A stretch of DNA of 64,000 bases from Galdieria sulphuraria (taxonomy: Eukaryota > Rhodophyta > Bangiophyceae > Galdieriales > Galdieriaceae), in assembly GCF_000341285.1 (NCBI RefSeq), contig NW_005178440.1, positions 70,058 to 134,057 on the forward strand, written 5' to 3'. The notes beneath the pieces were generated by a model, which did no database searches, had not been told where the DNA came from, and saw only the letters and a list, made by a program, of their open reading frames with translations. This document shows, piece after piece, positions 55,201-64,000 of this stretch. The position numbers and the translations under genes were made by a program. Every line of letters starts with the position of its first letter. Position 1 is the first letter of the stretch.

Positions 55201-56305
55201 TATAAAAAATCAAGATTTTATTCAGAAAGGAGATACTATTGCAGTTTTGTCCTATGAAAGGTTTAAAACTGCTGATATAGTACAAGGATTACCTAAAGTG
55301 GAAGAAATTTTAGAGGCGAGAAGAGTGAAGGAACAAATTCTATTATCTAAAGATTGTGGTCATTTATACTTTGAGGAATTAAAAAATATATTATGGATTT
55401 TTGATTATAACAACTTAAAAGCTCTTACTCGGCAAAACTTATTAGATTCAGAGGTAGATAAGTTACAATTAGCGTACATGAGTTATGTAAACTTAGCAGA
55501 TTCAATAATAGATGGTTCTTATAACACTCATCTACTATTAGATTTATATTTTGAGTTTTTTATAAAACATGTTGTAGGTTATTTGCCTCAACAAAGAGAC
55601 ATATGCGTAGAATTAAGTTTTAGGAAAATACAAAATAGTTTAATTAATGAAATTCAATATGTTTATCAATCGCAAGGTGCTGACATCTCTGATAAACATA
55701 TTGAAGTAATTATCCGTAAAATGACTTCAAAAGTAGAAATGACAAGTTGTGAAATGGATGAAATATATACTGGAGAATTGATAAATTTAGCACAAATAAA
55801 ATCTATGAATCTAGGTATTAATTTACTAGAGAAATTACAATTTAAAAAAGAAGTAAAAAAAAGAAGGGAGAAGAAGAAGAGAAAAGAAGAAGAGAAAAGA
55901 GAATTTAATAAAGAATATAGTGAAGATGAGCTATATGTGCAATTGAAAGAAAGAGAAAATGAAGAAGTTTTATCTTTTGATTATAAACCAATTTTATTAG
56001 GAATAACTAAAGCCTCATTAACTACTAAAAGTTTTATTTCTGCTGCAAGCTTTCAAGAAACTAGACGTGTATTAACCAAAGCAGCTTTTGAAAATCATAT
56101 AGATTGGCTAAAGGCATTAAAGGAGAACGTAATTATTGGTCGTTTAATTCCTGCAGGTACTGGGTTTAAACAATTTTACTTATATGAATATACAAAAAAA
56201 AATTCTGAACAAAATATTATTTCTATAAATCCATATAATTTTGAAGATAATATCATATATAAATTATTAACTAATAAACTAGAAAAGAATAAGAAATTGA
56301 ATTAA
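52280..56305 (+). CDS. rpoC2: RNA polymerase beta' subunit, C-terminal part
   Basis: C-terminal half of beta', split from rpoC1 as in all plastids and cyanobacteria. The 1341 residues include [22 protein letters not shown] near residue 138, [20 protein letters not shown] near 335 and the end region [19 protein letters not shown]. The centre holds the lineage's large variable insertion. A strongly charged Lys/Glu/Arg run (about residues 1190-1235) near the end looks like low-complexity expansion. Confidence 0.97.
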   Translation: MTDNIISYLDRNLIFLNRVINKNELKQIIAFFFQKYGITVATKVADELKTLGFHYATKAGLSLSLEDLKVPVLKRELIDNTDYQIQQTENKYLRGEITIVERLQKVVDTWNNASEDLKNELVNYFIHRDPLNPIYMMAFSGARGNISQVRQLVGMRGLMADPQGQIIDLPIKSNFREGLNSTEYIISSYGARKGIVDIALRTADSGYLTRRLVDVAQDYIIKSRDCGTKQGIYLTDLKDNDRVIIPLEKRLIGRVLAEQIYDVYTQEIIANYNQDISPKLAEKIVALGIKEVFIRSPLTCESKQGVCQLCYGWNLAYNKIADIGEAVGIIAAQSIGEPGTQLTMRTFHTGGVFTGQLAKQIRAPFEGRILPFGLKKTSLTRTRYGDKALLIEDNVTITIQSDSNVKESFELKPGVILFVTSNQLVKKNDLIAEFPLSSRLITENANKRVITDLSGEVYFSNLIVEEKIDLNQDKNEYIKRITRNDGTICILAGEIYNLPLDSKINVHKAEYIHKGQSLATLELVSQFGGKLHKLYNSQFEEDINAELAHASILYDGIETLYVDKSNINEQYIFQTVNNRKFILKTNPGNYIYNNRFEIFGEEILDKYRTETGGIIKYDTIKTSKRIKDNEGYELLEEGTLFWIPEITYELNIDHSLLKVKNGEFIKSSHLITDQISAPYDGIIEIIKKHNMVKEVILKIGTLYPIKDDKLVKIIKKQNKQIIYKDNFLFQIFNIKHIDIAFIEIYEYSSTNYLLIRHAYPYEIKKNTENFFSIQRFSQEITSLLIFNKIYLRYKDGQRIKSLTGINLVKNIWICKLQSNFSYFKINFELIKNKIGKINKLEIVFLEHISLKKQNSIKSNKNLTSTKILVDLKQILNASDIIAQTDILCKEDGQVLNIKTDKIHRILILTEKDKKSYINNSTKWNVKKGDWIKAGDYISDNVIAKESGQVLECNNNSIIVRKGKVYLISIGTVLLIKNQDFIQKGDTIAVLSYERFKTADIVQGLPKVEEILEARRVKEQILLSKDCGHLYFEELKNILWIFDYNNLKALTRQNLLDSEVDKLQLAYMSYVNLADSIIDGSYNTHLLLDLYFEFFIKHVVGYLPQQRDICVELSFRKIQNSLINEIQYVYQSQGADISDKHIEVIIRKMTSKVEMTSCEMDEIYTGELINLAQIKSMNLGINLLEKLQFKKEVKKRREKKKRKEEEKREFNKEYSEDELYVQLKERENEEVLSFDYKPILLGITKASLTTKSFISAASFQETRRVLTKAAFENHIDWLKALKENVIIGRLIPAGTGFKQFYLYEYTKKNSEQNIISINPYNFEDNIIYKLLTNKLEKNKKLN

Positions 56306-56342
56306 TTATGAATTAAAAATCTAAAAAAGGATTTAAAATATT

Positions 56343-57053
56343 ATGACAACATCCATTGTTACATTATCAGAGCTTTTAGAAGCTAGGGTTCATCTAGGTC
56401 ATAGGTTTAATAAATGGAACCCTAAAATGGTAAGCTTTATTTATGCAGAGCGGAATAAAATTCATATCATAGATTTAGTCCAAACAGCATTTTTCTTAGG
56501 CTCAGCATGTGATTATGTAAAAATTTTAGCAAAACAAGGAAAGCAATTTTTATTTGTTGGAACAAGACAAGAATTAAATACAATTCTTGCTGAAGAAGCA
56601 CAAAGATGTAACTCCTTTTATATAAATCAAAGATGGTTAGGAGGATTACTAACTAATTGGGTCACAATAAAAAGTAGAGTACAAGCTTTAGAAGACCTAG
56701 AAAAAAAAGAAGAAGAAGGCTTTTTTAAGAGTTTACCTAAAAAAGAGTCGTCACGCTTAAAGAAAGAATTAGATAAACTACGTAGGTATTTCAATGGCAT
56801 TAGGCAAATGAATACTTTGCCTGATGTAGTAATTATTACAGATCAGAGAAAAGATTTAACTGCTGTACAAGAATGTAACAAACTTAATATTCCTACTATT
56901 TGCATTGTAGATACGAATTGTAATCCAGATATAGTTGATTTGCCTATCCCAGCTAATGATGATGCTATTTGTTCAGTTAGATTAATAGTAGGTAAACTAG
57001 TTGATTTTATTAAAGAAGGTCAGAAAGAAAGAGAATTAAGTAAAAATAGTTAA
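56343..57053 (+). CDS. rps2: 30S ribosomal protein S2 (uS2)
   Basis: uS2 binds the 30S between head and body. The 236 residues have VHLGHRFNKWNPKMVSFIYA at the start, NQRWLGGLLTNWVTIKSR in the middle and LPDVVIITDQRKD followed by IPTICIVDTNCNPD. The length is standard. It lies between rpoC2 and tsf, the bacterial rps2-tsf order. Confidence 0.98.
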   Translation: MTTSIVTLSELLEARVHLGHRFNKWNPKMVSFIYAERNKIHIIDLVQTAFFLGSACDYVKILAKQGKQFLFVGTRQELNTILAEEAQRCNSFYINQRWLGGLLTNWVTIKSRVQALEDLEKKEEEGFFKSLPKKESSRLKKELDKLRRYFNGIRQMNTLPDVVIITDQRKDLTAVQECNKLNIPTICIVDTNCNPDIVDLPIPANDDAICSVRLIVGKLVDFIKEGQKERELSKNS

Positions 57054-57090
57054 CATTTTCTATTAACAGTATATAAAAAAGGAAAATAAA

Positions 57091-57686
57091 ATGTTAGAAA
57101 TTTCTGCTCAATTAGTTAGTTCGTGAAAATTACAGGCGCAGGCATGATGGATTGTAAAAAAGCCTTAAAAGATTCTAATGGAGACAAATCTAAGGCAATA
57201 GAAACTTTGAGAAAGAAGGGTTTAGCTTCTGCAGACAAAAAGGCTAGTAAAGTTGTTACAGAAGGAATCATTGTAAGTTATATTCATACAGGCTATAAAA
57301 TAGGTGTATTAGTGGAAGTCAATTGTGAAACAGATTTTGTAGCTAGAAGAAATGAATTTAAAGATTTTGCTAAAGATATAGCTATGCAAATTGCAGCTTC
57401 TCCTAGTGTTGAATATATTACATTTAGTGATATTCCTTCTGAAATTATAGAAAAAGAAAAAAAAATTGAATCAATGAGAGAAGATTTAAAAAATAAACCA
57501 GAACATATTAAACAAACAATTATAGAAGGAAGAATAAGAAAAAATTTAGAACTTCTAGTTTTATATGACCAACCTTATATGCGTGATCAATCAATAAATA
57601 TTGAGACTTTAGTAAAATTGAAAATATCATATTTTAATGAAAATATAAAAATCCGCAGATTTATAAAGTATATATTAGGTAATTAA
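57091..57686 (+). CDS. tsf: Elongation factor EF-Ts (frame broken near the start)
   Basis: Nucleotide exchange factor for EF-Tu. A ribosome site AAGGAAA and ATG at 57091 give MLEISAQLVSS, the conserved EF-Ts start, but that frame stops at 57124-57126. The family sequence resumes in the -1 frame from about 57120 with KITGAGMMDCKKALKDSNG and continues for 187 residues. One base is effectively missing between 57115 and 57130 relative to the family. Together they would give about 198 residues, the usual plastid length. A sequencing error is likelier than loss, since the rest is intact. Confidence 0.9.
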
Positions 57687-57688
57687 AT

Positions 57689-57718
57689 TTGATTTTCCTT
57701 AAAAATCTTTGCTATACT
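57689..57718 (+). promoter_or_regulatory. Candidate sigma-70 promoter of the atpI operon
   Basis: TTGATT (57689-57694) and TATACT (57713-57718) with an 18-bp spacer, 55 nt before the atpI start. This would drive atpI-H-G-F-D-A. Inferred by pattern only. Confidence 0.5.
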
Positions 57719-57773
57719 ACTATAAGTAAGTATTCTTGAATTTATATTATAAGATTTTATATATTACGTGAAT

Positions 57774-58475
57774 ATGCTAATATCATCAGTTAAGGTTGGA
57801 GAACATTTTTATTTGACTCTAGGAGCTTTTAAGTTACATGCTCAAGTTTTTATTGTGTCATTTTTTGTCATTTTTATTTTAATTGTTTTTTCTGTATTGG
57901 GAACTAATAAAATGTCACAAACTCCTAGAGGTTTACAGAATTTTCTTGAATATGTTTTAGAGTTCATTCAAGATATAACTAAAAGTCAAATTGGTGAACA
58001 CTACTATCGTGACTGGATACCTTTTATTGGAACATTATTTTTATTCATTTTTGTTTCTAATTGGTCCGGTGCTTTGATTCCATGGAAAATAATAATACTT
58101 CCGGAAGGAGAACTTTCAGCACCAACTAATGATATTAATACGACAGTAGCTTTAGCCTTACTAACTTCTCTTGCTTATTTTTATGCAGGGATTAGTAAAA
58201 GGGGATTACGTTATTTTTCTCGCTATATAAAACCTACACCAATATTATTACCAATTAATATTTTGGAAGATTTTACCAAACCTTTGTCTCTAAGTTTTCG
58301 TTTATTTGGTAATATCTTAGCAGATGAGTTAGTTGTTTCTGTTTTAACTTTATTAGTTCCTTTAATTGTTCCTCTACCTGTTATGATGCTAGGCTTATTT
58401 GCTAGCTCAATTCAGGCTTTAATTTTTGCAACCTTAGCCGCTGCATATATTGGTGAAGCGATTGAAGAACATTAA
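57774..58475 (+). CDS. atpI: ATP synthase CF0 subunit a
   Basis: Subunit a forms the proton half-channels of CF0. I start at the ATG at 57774 (233 residues, [19 protein letters not shown]); a GTG two codons upstream is possible. It has several membrane spans, the conserved arginine region [20 protein letters not shown], and the end [15 protein letters not shown]. First gene of the atp operon. Confidence 0.97.
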   Translation: MLISSVKVGEHFYLTLGAFKLHAQVFIVSFFVIFILIVFSVLGTNKMSQTPRGLQNFLEYVLEFIQDITKSQIGEHYYRDWIPFIGTLFLFIFVSNWSGALIPWKIIILPEGELSAPTNDINTTVALALLTSLAYFYAGISKRGLRYFSRYIKPTPILLPINILEDFTKPLSLSFRLFGNILADELVVSVLTLLVPLIVPLPVMMLGLFASSIQALIFATLAAAYIGEAIEEH

Positions 58476-58494
58476 ATTATAAAGATACATATAA

Positions 58495-58874
<380 letters not shown>

Positions 58875-58939
58875 CATTGTGTATAATATTAATATATTAT
58901 TAATCATTATTACTAAATAATTTAATTAATCATAGAATC

Positions 58940-59416
58940 ATGCTATATATAAATTCATTTAGTCTTTTAGCTGAAGGTGGTTTATTTGATTTTGATGCTA
59001 CTTTACCATTTATTGCTCTAGAATTTTTACTTTTAATAATTGTGTTAAATCTAATTTATTATCAACCAATTATTCAAGTAATTGATTCTAGAGAAGAATA
59101 CATTAGAGAAAATTTAAATAAAGCTTCAATATACCTTGATGAAGCAAATGAGCTTGCTAAGAGTTATGAATTAGAACTAATAGCTGCGCGTAAAGAAGCT
59201 ATTAAAATGGTTACAACAAGTCAAAATGAAGCTCAAGAATTTGTTAATGCTCAAATTCATCAAGCCCAAAAAGAAGCTCAAGACTTAATTCACTCTTCAA
59301 TGATGCAATTTGAAAAAGAGAAAAATAAAGCTATATATAGCCTTGAAAAGCAAGTTGAACAAATAAGCGAGCAAATAAAAAATAAATTAATTAGTACATA
59401 TATTAAAAAAGGTTAG
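58940..59416 (+). CDS. atpG: ATP synthase CF0 subunit b'
   Basis: One of the two peripheral-stalk b-type subunits. The 158 residues comprise one N-terminal membrane span (about 20-45, [20 protein letters not shown]) and a long amphipathic helix with coiled-coil character. It lies between atpH and atpF, as in cyanobacteria, where it duplicated from b. Confidence 0.96.
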   Translation: MLYINSFSLLAEGGLFDFDATLPFIALEFLLLIIVLNLIYYQPIIQVIDSREEYIRENLNKASIYLDEANELAKSYELELIAARKEAIKMVTTSQNEAQEFVNAQIHQAQKEAQDLIHSSMMQFEKEKNKAIYSLEKQVEQISEQIKNKLISTYIKKG

Positions 59417-59429
59417 GATAATAGTGAAT

Positions 59430-59960
59430 ATGTTCTTTGATGTTTTAGGTTATGAGATTTCGAAATATTCAATAAAGATAAATTTCGATTTATTAGAAAC
59501 TAATATAATTAATATCTTTATATTAATTATTATGTTAATATATCTGGGAAGAAAATTTCTGGGCAGTATTCTTATAAATAGACAAAATAGAGTAATTACA
59601 TCTATCCGAGAATCAGAAGAACGTTTAGAAAAATCAACTATAAGACTTAGTGAAGCGAAAAATCAATTAAGTTCTGCACAAATTATAATAAATCAAATAA
59701 AACAAGAAGCTAAAAATACTGCATCCTCTGTTAAAGAGTCAATTTTAAAACAAGGTAAGACTGATATAGAGAGACTATTATTAAATACTAAGAATTATAT
59801 TTATAATACAGAATTACAAATCAAAAAACAAATTAAGCAGCAAATTGCTGCTCTAGCCTTACAAAAGGTACAAAGTAAATTAAAAGATGAATTAGATAAC
59901 AATCTCCAACAAAAAATTATTGATCAGAGTCTAGCAATGTTAACGATAAGGAACAAATAA
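59430..59960 (+). CDS. atpF: ATP synthase CF0 subunit b
   Basis: Second peripheral-stalk subunit: one N-terminal span (about 28-46) and a long coiled-coil. I start at the ATG at 59430 (176 residues, MFFDVLGYEISKYS); a GTG two codons upstream (59424) is an alternative. No intron, unlike land plants. Its stop TAA overlaps the atpD start by one base (TAATG), so coupling is likely. Confidence 0.95.
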   Translation: MFFDVLGYEISKYSIKINFDLLETNIINIFILIIMLIYLGRKFLGSILINRQNRVITSIRESEERLEKSTIRLSEAKNQLSSAQIIINQIKQEAKNTASSVKESILKQGKTDIERLLLNTKNYIYNTELQIKKQIKQQIAALALQKVQSKLKDELDNNLQQKIIDQSLAMLTIRNK

Positions 59961-60535
59961 TGCATAATAATTACAAAATAGCTAAAGTTTATGCAGAAGG
60001 TTTATTTGAAATAGCTAAAACTAAAAATTCATTAACTGAAATCAATGAACAATTGAATTCAATTAAAACTCTTTTAAAAAAAATGCCTGAATTTTATTAT
60101 TTTTTAGTTAATCCTCTAATTGATCAACAAATAAAAAAAAACGCTATTAAAATTATTTTTAATAAAAATCTTGATAAGATAACTTTAAATTTTTTATTAA
60201 TATTAATTGAACGAAGAAGAATGATATACTTTTATGATATTGTTGATCAATTTATTATAATTTGGAATAAAGCTACAAGTACTAGTATAGTTGAAATCTC
60301 GTCAGTAATTTCATTAACAGAACAACAACAACAGTATTTAATTAATAAATTAAAGGAAATAACTAAAGCTAGTTACATTGAACTTAAATTGAAAATCGAT
60401 CCAAGTCTGATTGGTGGTTTAATTATTAGATTTGGATCCAATTTAATAGATTTAAGTTTAAGGGGACAAATTGAAAAATTCGCCTTATATTTAGGAATAA
60501 ATNAGTATTATACAAACAATAAAATCATAGGTTAA
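59960..60535 (+). CDS. atpD: ATP synthase CF1 delta subunit
   Basis: Links the peripheral stalk to the top of F1. The frame gives 191 residues, starting MHNNYKIAKVYAEGLFEIA and containing DPSLIGGLIIRFGSNLIDLS near the end. Base 60503 is N within the codon NAG: A, C or G leave the frame open to 60535, while T would make a stop and shorten the protein to 181 residues. The 3' end is therefore uncertain. Confidence 0.93.
   Translation: MHNNYKIAKVYAEGLFEIAKTKNSLTEINEQLNSIKTLLKKMPEFYYFLVNPLIDQQIKKNAIKIIFNKNLDKITLNFLLILIERRRMIYFYDIVDQFIIIWNKATSTSIVEISSVISLTEQQQQYLINKLKEITKASYIELKLKIDPSLIGGLIIRFGSNLIDLSLRGQIEKFALYLGINXYYTNNKIIG
60503..60503. other. Ambiguous base (N) in atpD
   Basis: A single N in the codon NAG. 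It decides whether atpD ends here (TAG) or ten codons later. Confidence 0.99.
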
Positions 60536-62139
<1,604 letters not shown>

Positions 62140-62153
<14 letters not shown>

Positions 62154-62913
62154 TCCATTCATAACCTTTAGATTCTAATTCACTTGCTAGGCTTGCATCA
62201 CCTGTTTTAATTATCTTGCCTTTATACATTACGTGAATATAGTCTGGTTGAATATAATTTAGAATCCTCTGATAATGAGTAATTATTATAATTGATTGTT
62301 TAAATTGGCTTATTTTCAAAATACTTTTAATAGCGTTTGAAATATCTTTTAAAGCATCTATATCTAGTCCTGAATCTGTTTCATCTAAAATAGCTAGTTT
62401 AGCATCTAGTAATGCCATTTGAAGTATTTCATTCTTTTTTTTCTCCCCTCCAGAAAATCCTTCATTTACTTTTCTATGTAAGAAGCTTTCATCAAGACCA
62501 ACTAGCTTTAATTTTGGATAGACAATCTCTAAGAATTTCAAGGGATCAACTGTACTTGTTTGATTAAATTTAAGCTTTGAATTATAAGCAAGACGAAGAA
62601 AATCGATATTATTAACTCCTGATATTTCTAACGGATATTGAAAAGCTAAGAATATACCTAAATTAGCTCTATCTTCTATAGTATAATCTAATAAATTTTG
62701 CTCTTGAAATATAATTTCACCTTTAACAATTTTATATAAACTGTGTCCAGCTATTACCTTAGATAAAGTACTCTTACCTGAGCCATTGGGCCCCATTATA
62801 GCATGTATTTCACCTTGTTTAACATTAAGATTAATACCATTTAGAATATATTCTTCAGTATTTGCTAATTTAACATGTAAGTTTTTTATTTGTAATAAAC
62901 TATTATGCGTCAT
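62140..62913 (-). CDS. sufC: Fe-S cluster assembly ATPase SufC (Ycf16)
   Basis: ABC-type ATPase that drives the SufBCD scaffold for Fe-S cluster assembly. The 257 residues contain Walker [13 protein letters not shown] near 40, the signature [11 protein letters not shown], and Walker [18 protein letters not shown]. Its ATG overlaps the sufB stop in ATGA, so sufB-sufC are translationally coupled. Confidence 0.98.
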
Positions 62914-64000
62914 CCTACACTTCCTTCTAGTTTTAGACCTAACAATTTATCAGCTTCTAAAGCAAATTCTAATGGCAGTTCAGTGAAAACTTCCTTACAA
63001 AATCCACTGACTATCAATGAAATTGCTTCTTCTATCGATATGCCTCTTTGCATAAAATAAAAAAGTTTTTCCTCATTAATTTTTGAAATAGAAGCCTCAT
63101 GCTCTATTATGGAAGATCTATTATGAACTTCTATGTAAGGGAATGTATTAGCTTCTGAACTGTTACCTATTAATAGGGAATCACATTGAGAATAATTTCG
63201 TGCTTTAGAGGCATTTGATGATATTTTTACTTTCCCTCTATAACTATTTATTGATTTGCCTGTTGAAATTCCTTTTGAAATTATTTTACTTTTACTATTT
63301 TTTCCAATATGAATCATTTTACTGCCTGTATCAGCTTGTTGATAATGATTTGTTAGTGCCACAGAATAAAACTCTCCTTTAGAATAATTTCCGACTAGAA
63401 TACAGCTAGGATATTTCCAAGTAATAGCAGAACCTGTTTCTACTTGAGTCCATGAAATTTTTGAATTTCTTTCTGCGCATAATCCCCTTTTGGTAACAAA
63501 ATTATAAATTCCTCCGTTTCCATTTTCATCTCCACTATACCAATTTTGTACTGTAGAATATTTAACTTCTGAATTCTCTAAAGCAATAATCTCGACAACT
63601 GCAGCATGAAGTTGATTTTTTTTGTATTGTGGTGCTGTACATCCTTCAAGATAGCTTACATAGCTGTTTCGATCTGCTATAATAAGTGTCCTTTCAAATT
63701 GACCAGATTCTTCATTATTTATTCTGAAATAGGTTGATAATTCTAATGGACAAATTGTATCGGGAGGAATATAACAAAAAGAACCATCAGTAAAAACCGC
63801 AGAATTAAGTGCTGCAAAATAATTATCACCAATCGGTACTACAGAACCTAAATATTTTTGAATTAGAGAAGGATATTTCTGAATAGCTTCCGAAATCGAG
63901 CAAAAAATTATACCTTGATCCGCTAATTCTTGTTTAAAAGTTGTTCCAATTGATACACTGTCAAATACTGCATCTACAGCTACATTAGTTAATCTTTTTT
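62910..64000 (-). CDS. sufB: Fe-S cluster assembly protein SufB (Ycf24), 5' end outside the window
   Basis: Scaffold protein of the SUF system. The minus-strand frame is open from the window edge at 64000 to the TGA at 62910-62912, about 362 residues, so the N-terminal part is missing only because the window ends. Family motifs along it include [60 protein letters not shown] and [20 protein letters not shown]. Nothing appears broken. It is upstream of and coupled with sufC. Confidence 0.97.
   Translation of the reverse strand, partial: KRLTNVAVDAVFDSVSIGTTFKQELADQGIIFCSISEAIQKYPSLIQKYLGSVVPIGDNYFAALNSAVFTDGSFCYIPPDTICPLELSTYFRINNEESGQFERTLIIADRNSYVSYLEGCTAPQYKKNQLHAAVVEIIALENSEVKYSTVQNWYSGDENGNGGIYNFVTKRGLCAERNSKISWTQVETGSAITWKYPSCILVGNYSKGEFYSVALTNHYQQADTGSKMIHIGKNSKSKIISKGISTGKSINSYRGKVKISSNASKARNYSQCDSLLIGNSSEANTFPYIEVHNRSSIIEHEASISKINEEKLFYFMQRGISIEEAISLIVSGFCKEVFTELPLEFALEADKLLGLKLEGSVG

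Noticed and set aside
62910-63362. sufB as a truncated 150-residue gene
   Set aside because: Translation continues in the same frame to the window edge with conserved SufB motifs, so the gene is intact here and only cut by the window.

Overview
This 64 kb window is part of a red algal plastid genome. The evidence is the allophycocyanin core set apcE-apcA-apcB, a plastid-encoded DPOR subunit (chlB), acsF, pdhA/pdhB, accB, preA, ycf36, ycf45, secY/secG/tatC and the sufB-sufC pair, all on strongly AT-rich DNA with short spacers and no introns that I can see. The phycobilisome genes rule out a cryptophyte or other secondary plastid. The species cannot be named. Standalone hisH and an HU-like gene (hlpA) suggest a gene-rich lineage.

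Layout. (1) 24-14752, minus strand: one long ribosomal super-operon from rpl3 down through the S10, spc, alpha and str segments to tufA and rps10, with secY and rpoA inside it; rpl24 is missing from its usual place. (2) 15002-21913: dnaK, then chlB, hlpA, acpP and ycf45 on the other strand, then a small DUF2862-like gene and accB. (3) 22051-30664: psaA (frameshifted), psaB, rps14, hisH, a 20-N gap, an inverted duplication of psbK-petG, psbZ, trnG, trnS, psaD, ycf36, secG, petM and petN. (4) 30665-46845: acsF, rpl35, rpl20, preA, pdhA-pdhB, petA, tatC, apcE-apcA-apcB, atpB-atpE, ycf3, infB, rps18, rpl33 and rps20. (5) 46894-64000: rpoB-rpoC1-rpoC2-rps2-tsf, then atpI-H-G-F-D-A, then sufC and the 3' part of sufB, which runs off the window.

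The genes supply plastid gene expression (RNA polymerase, ribosome, EF-Tu, EF-Ts, IF-2), the photosystem I core and phycobilisome core, cytochrome b6f subunits, ATP synthase, chlorophyll and acetyl-CoA/fatty-acid synthesis, protein export and Fe-S assembly. No stretch above 300 bases lacks a gene.

The most striking feature is a family of long, often perfect palindromes at gene 3' ends. Arms range from 12 to 96 bp. Several include the last codons of the neighbouring gene, so that convergent genes share a C-terminal sequence (pdhB and petA both end KQLNI). One 62-bp perfect palindrome sits inside the ycf36 reading frame. The sequence also shows draft-assembly signs: a 20-N gap beside a 286-bp perfect inverted duplication, an ambiguous base in atpD, and single-base frame breaks in psaA and tsf.
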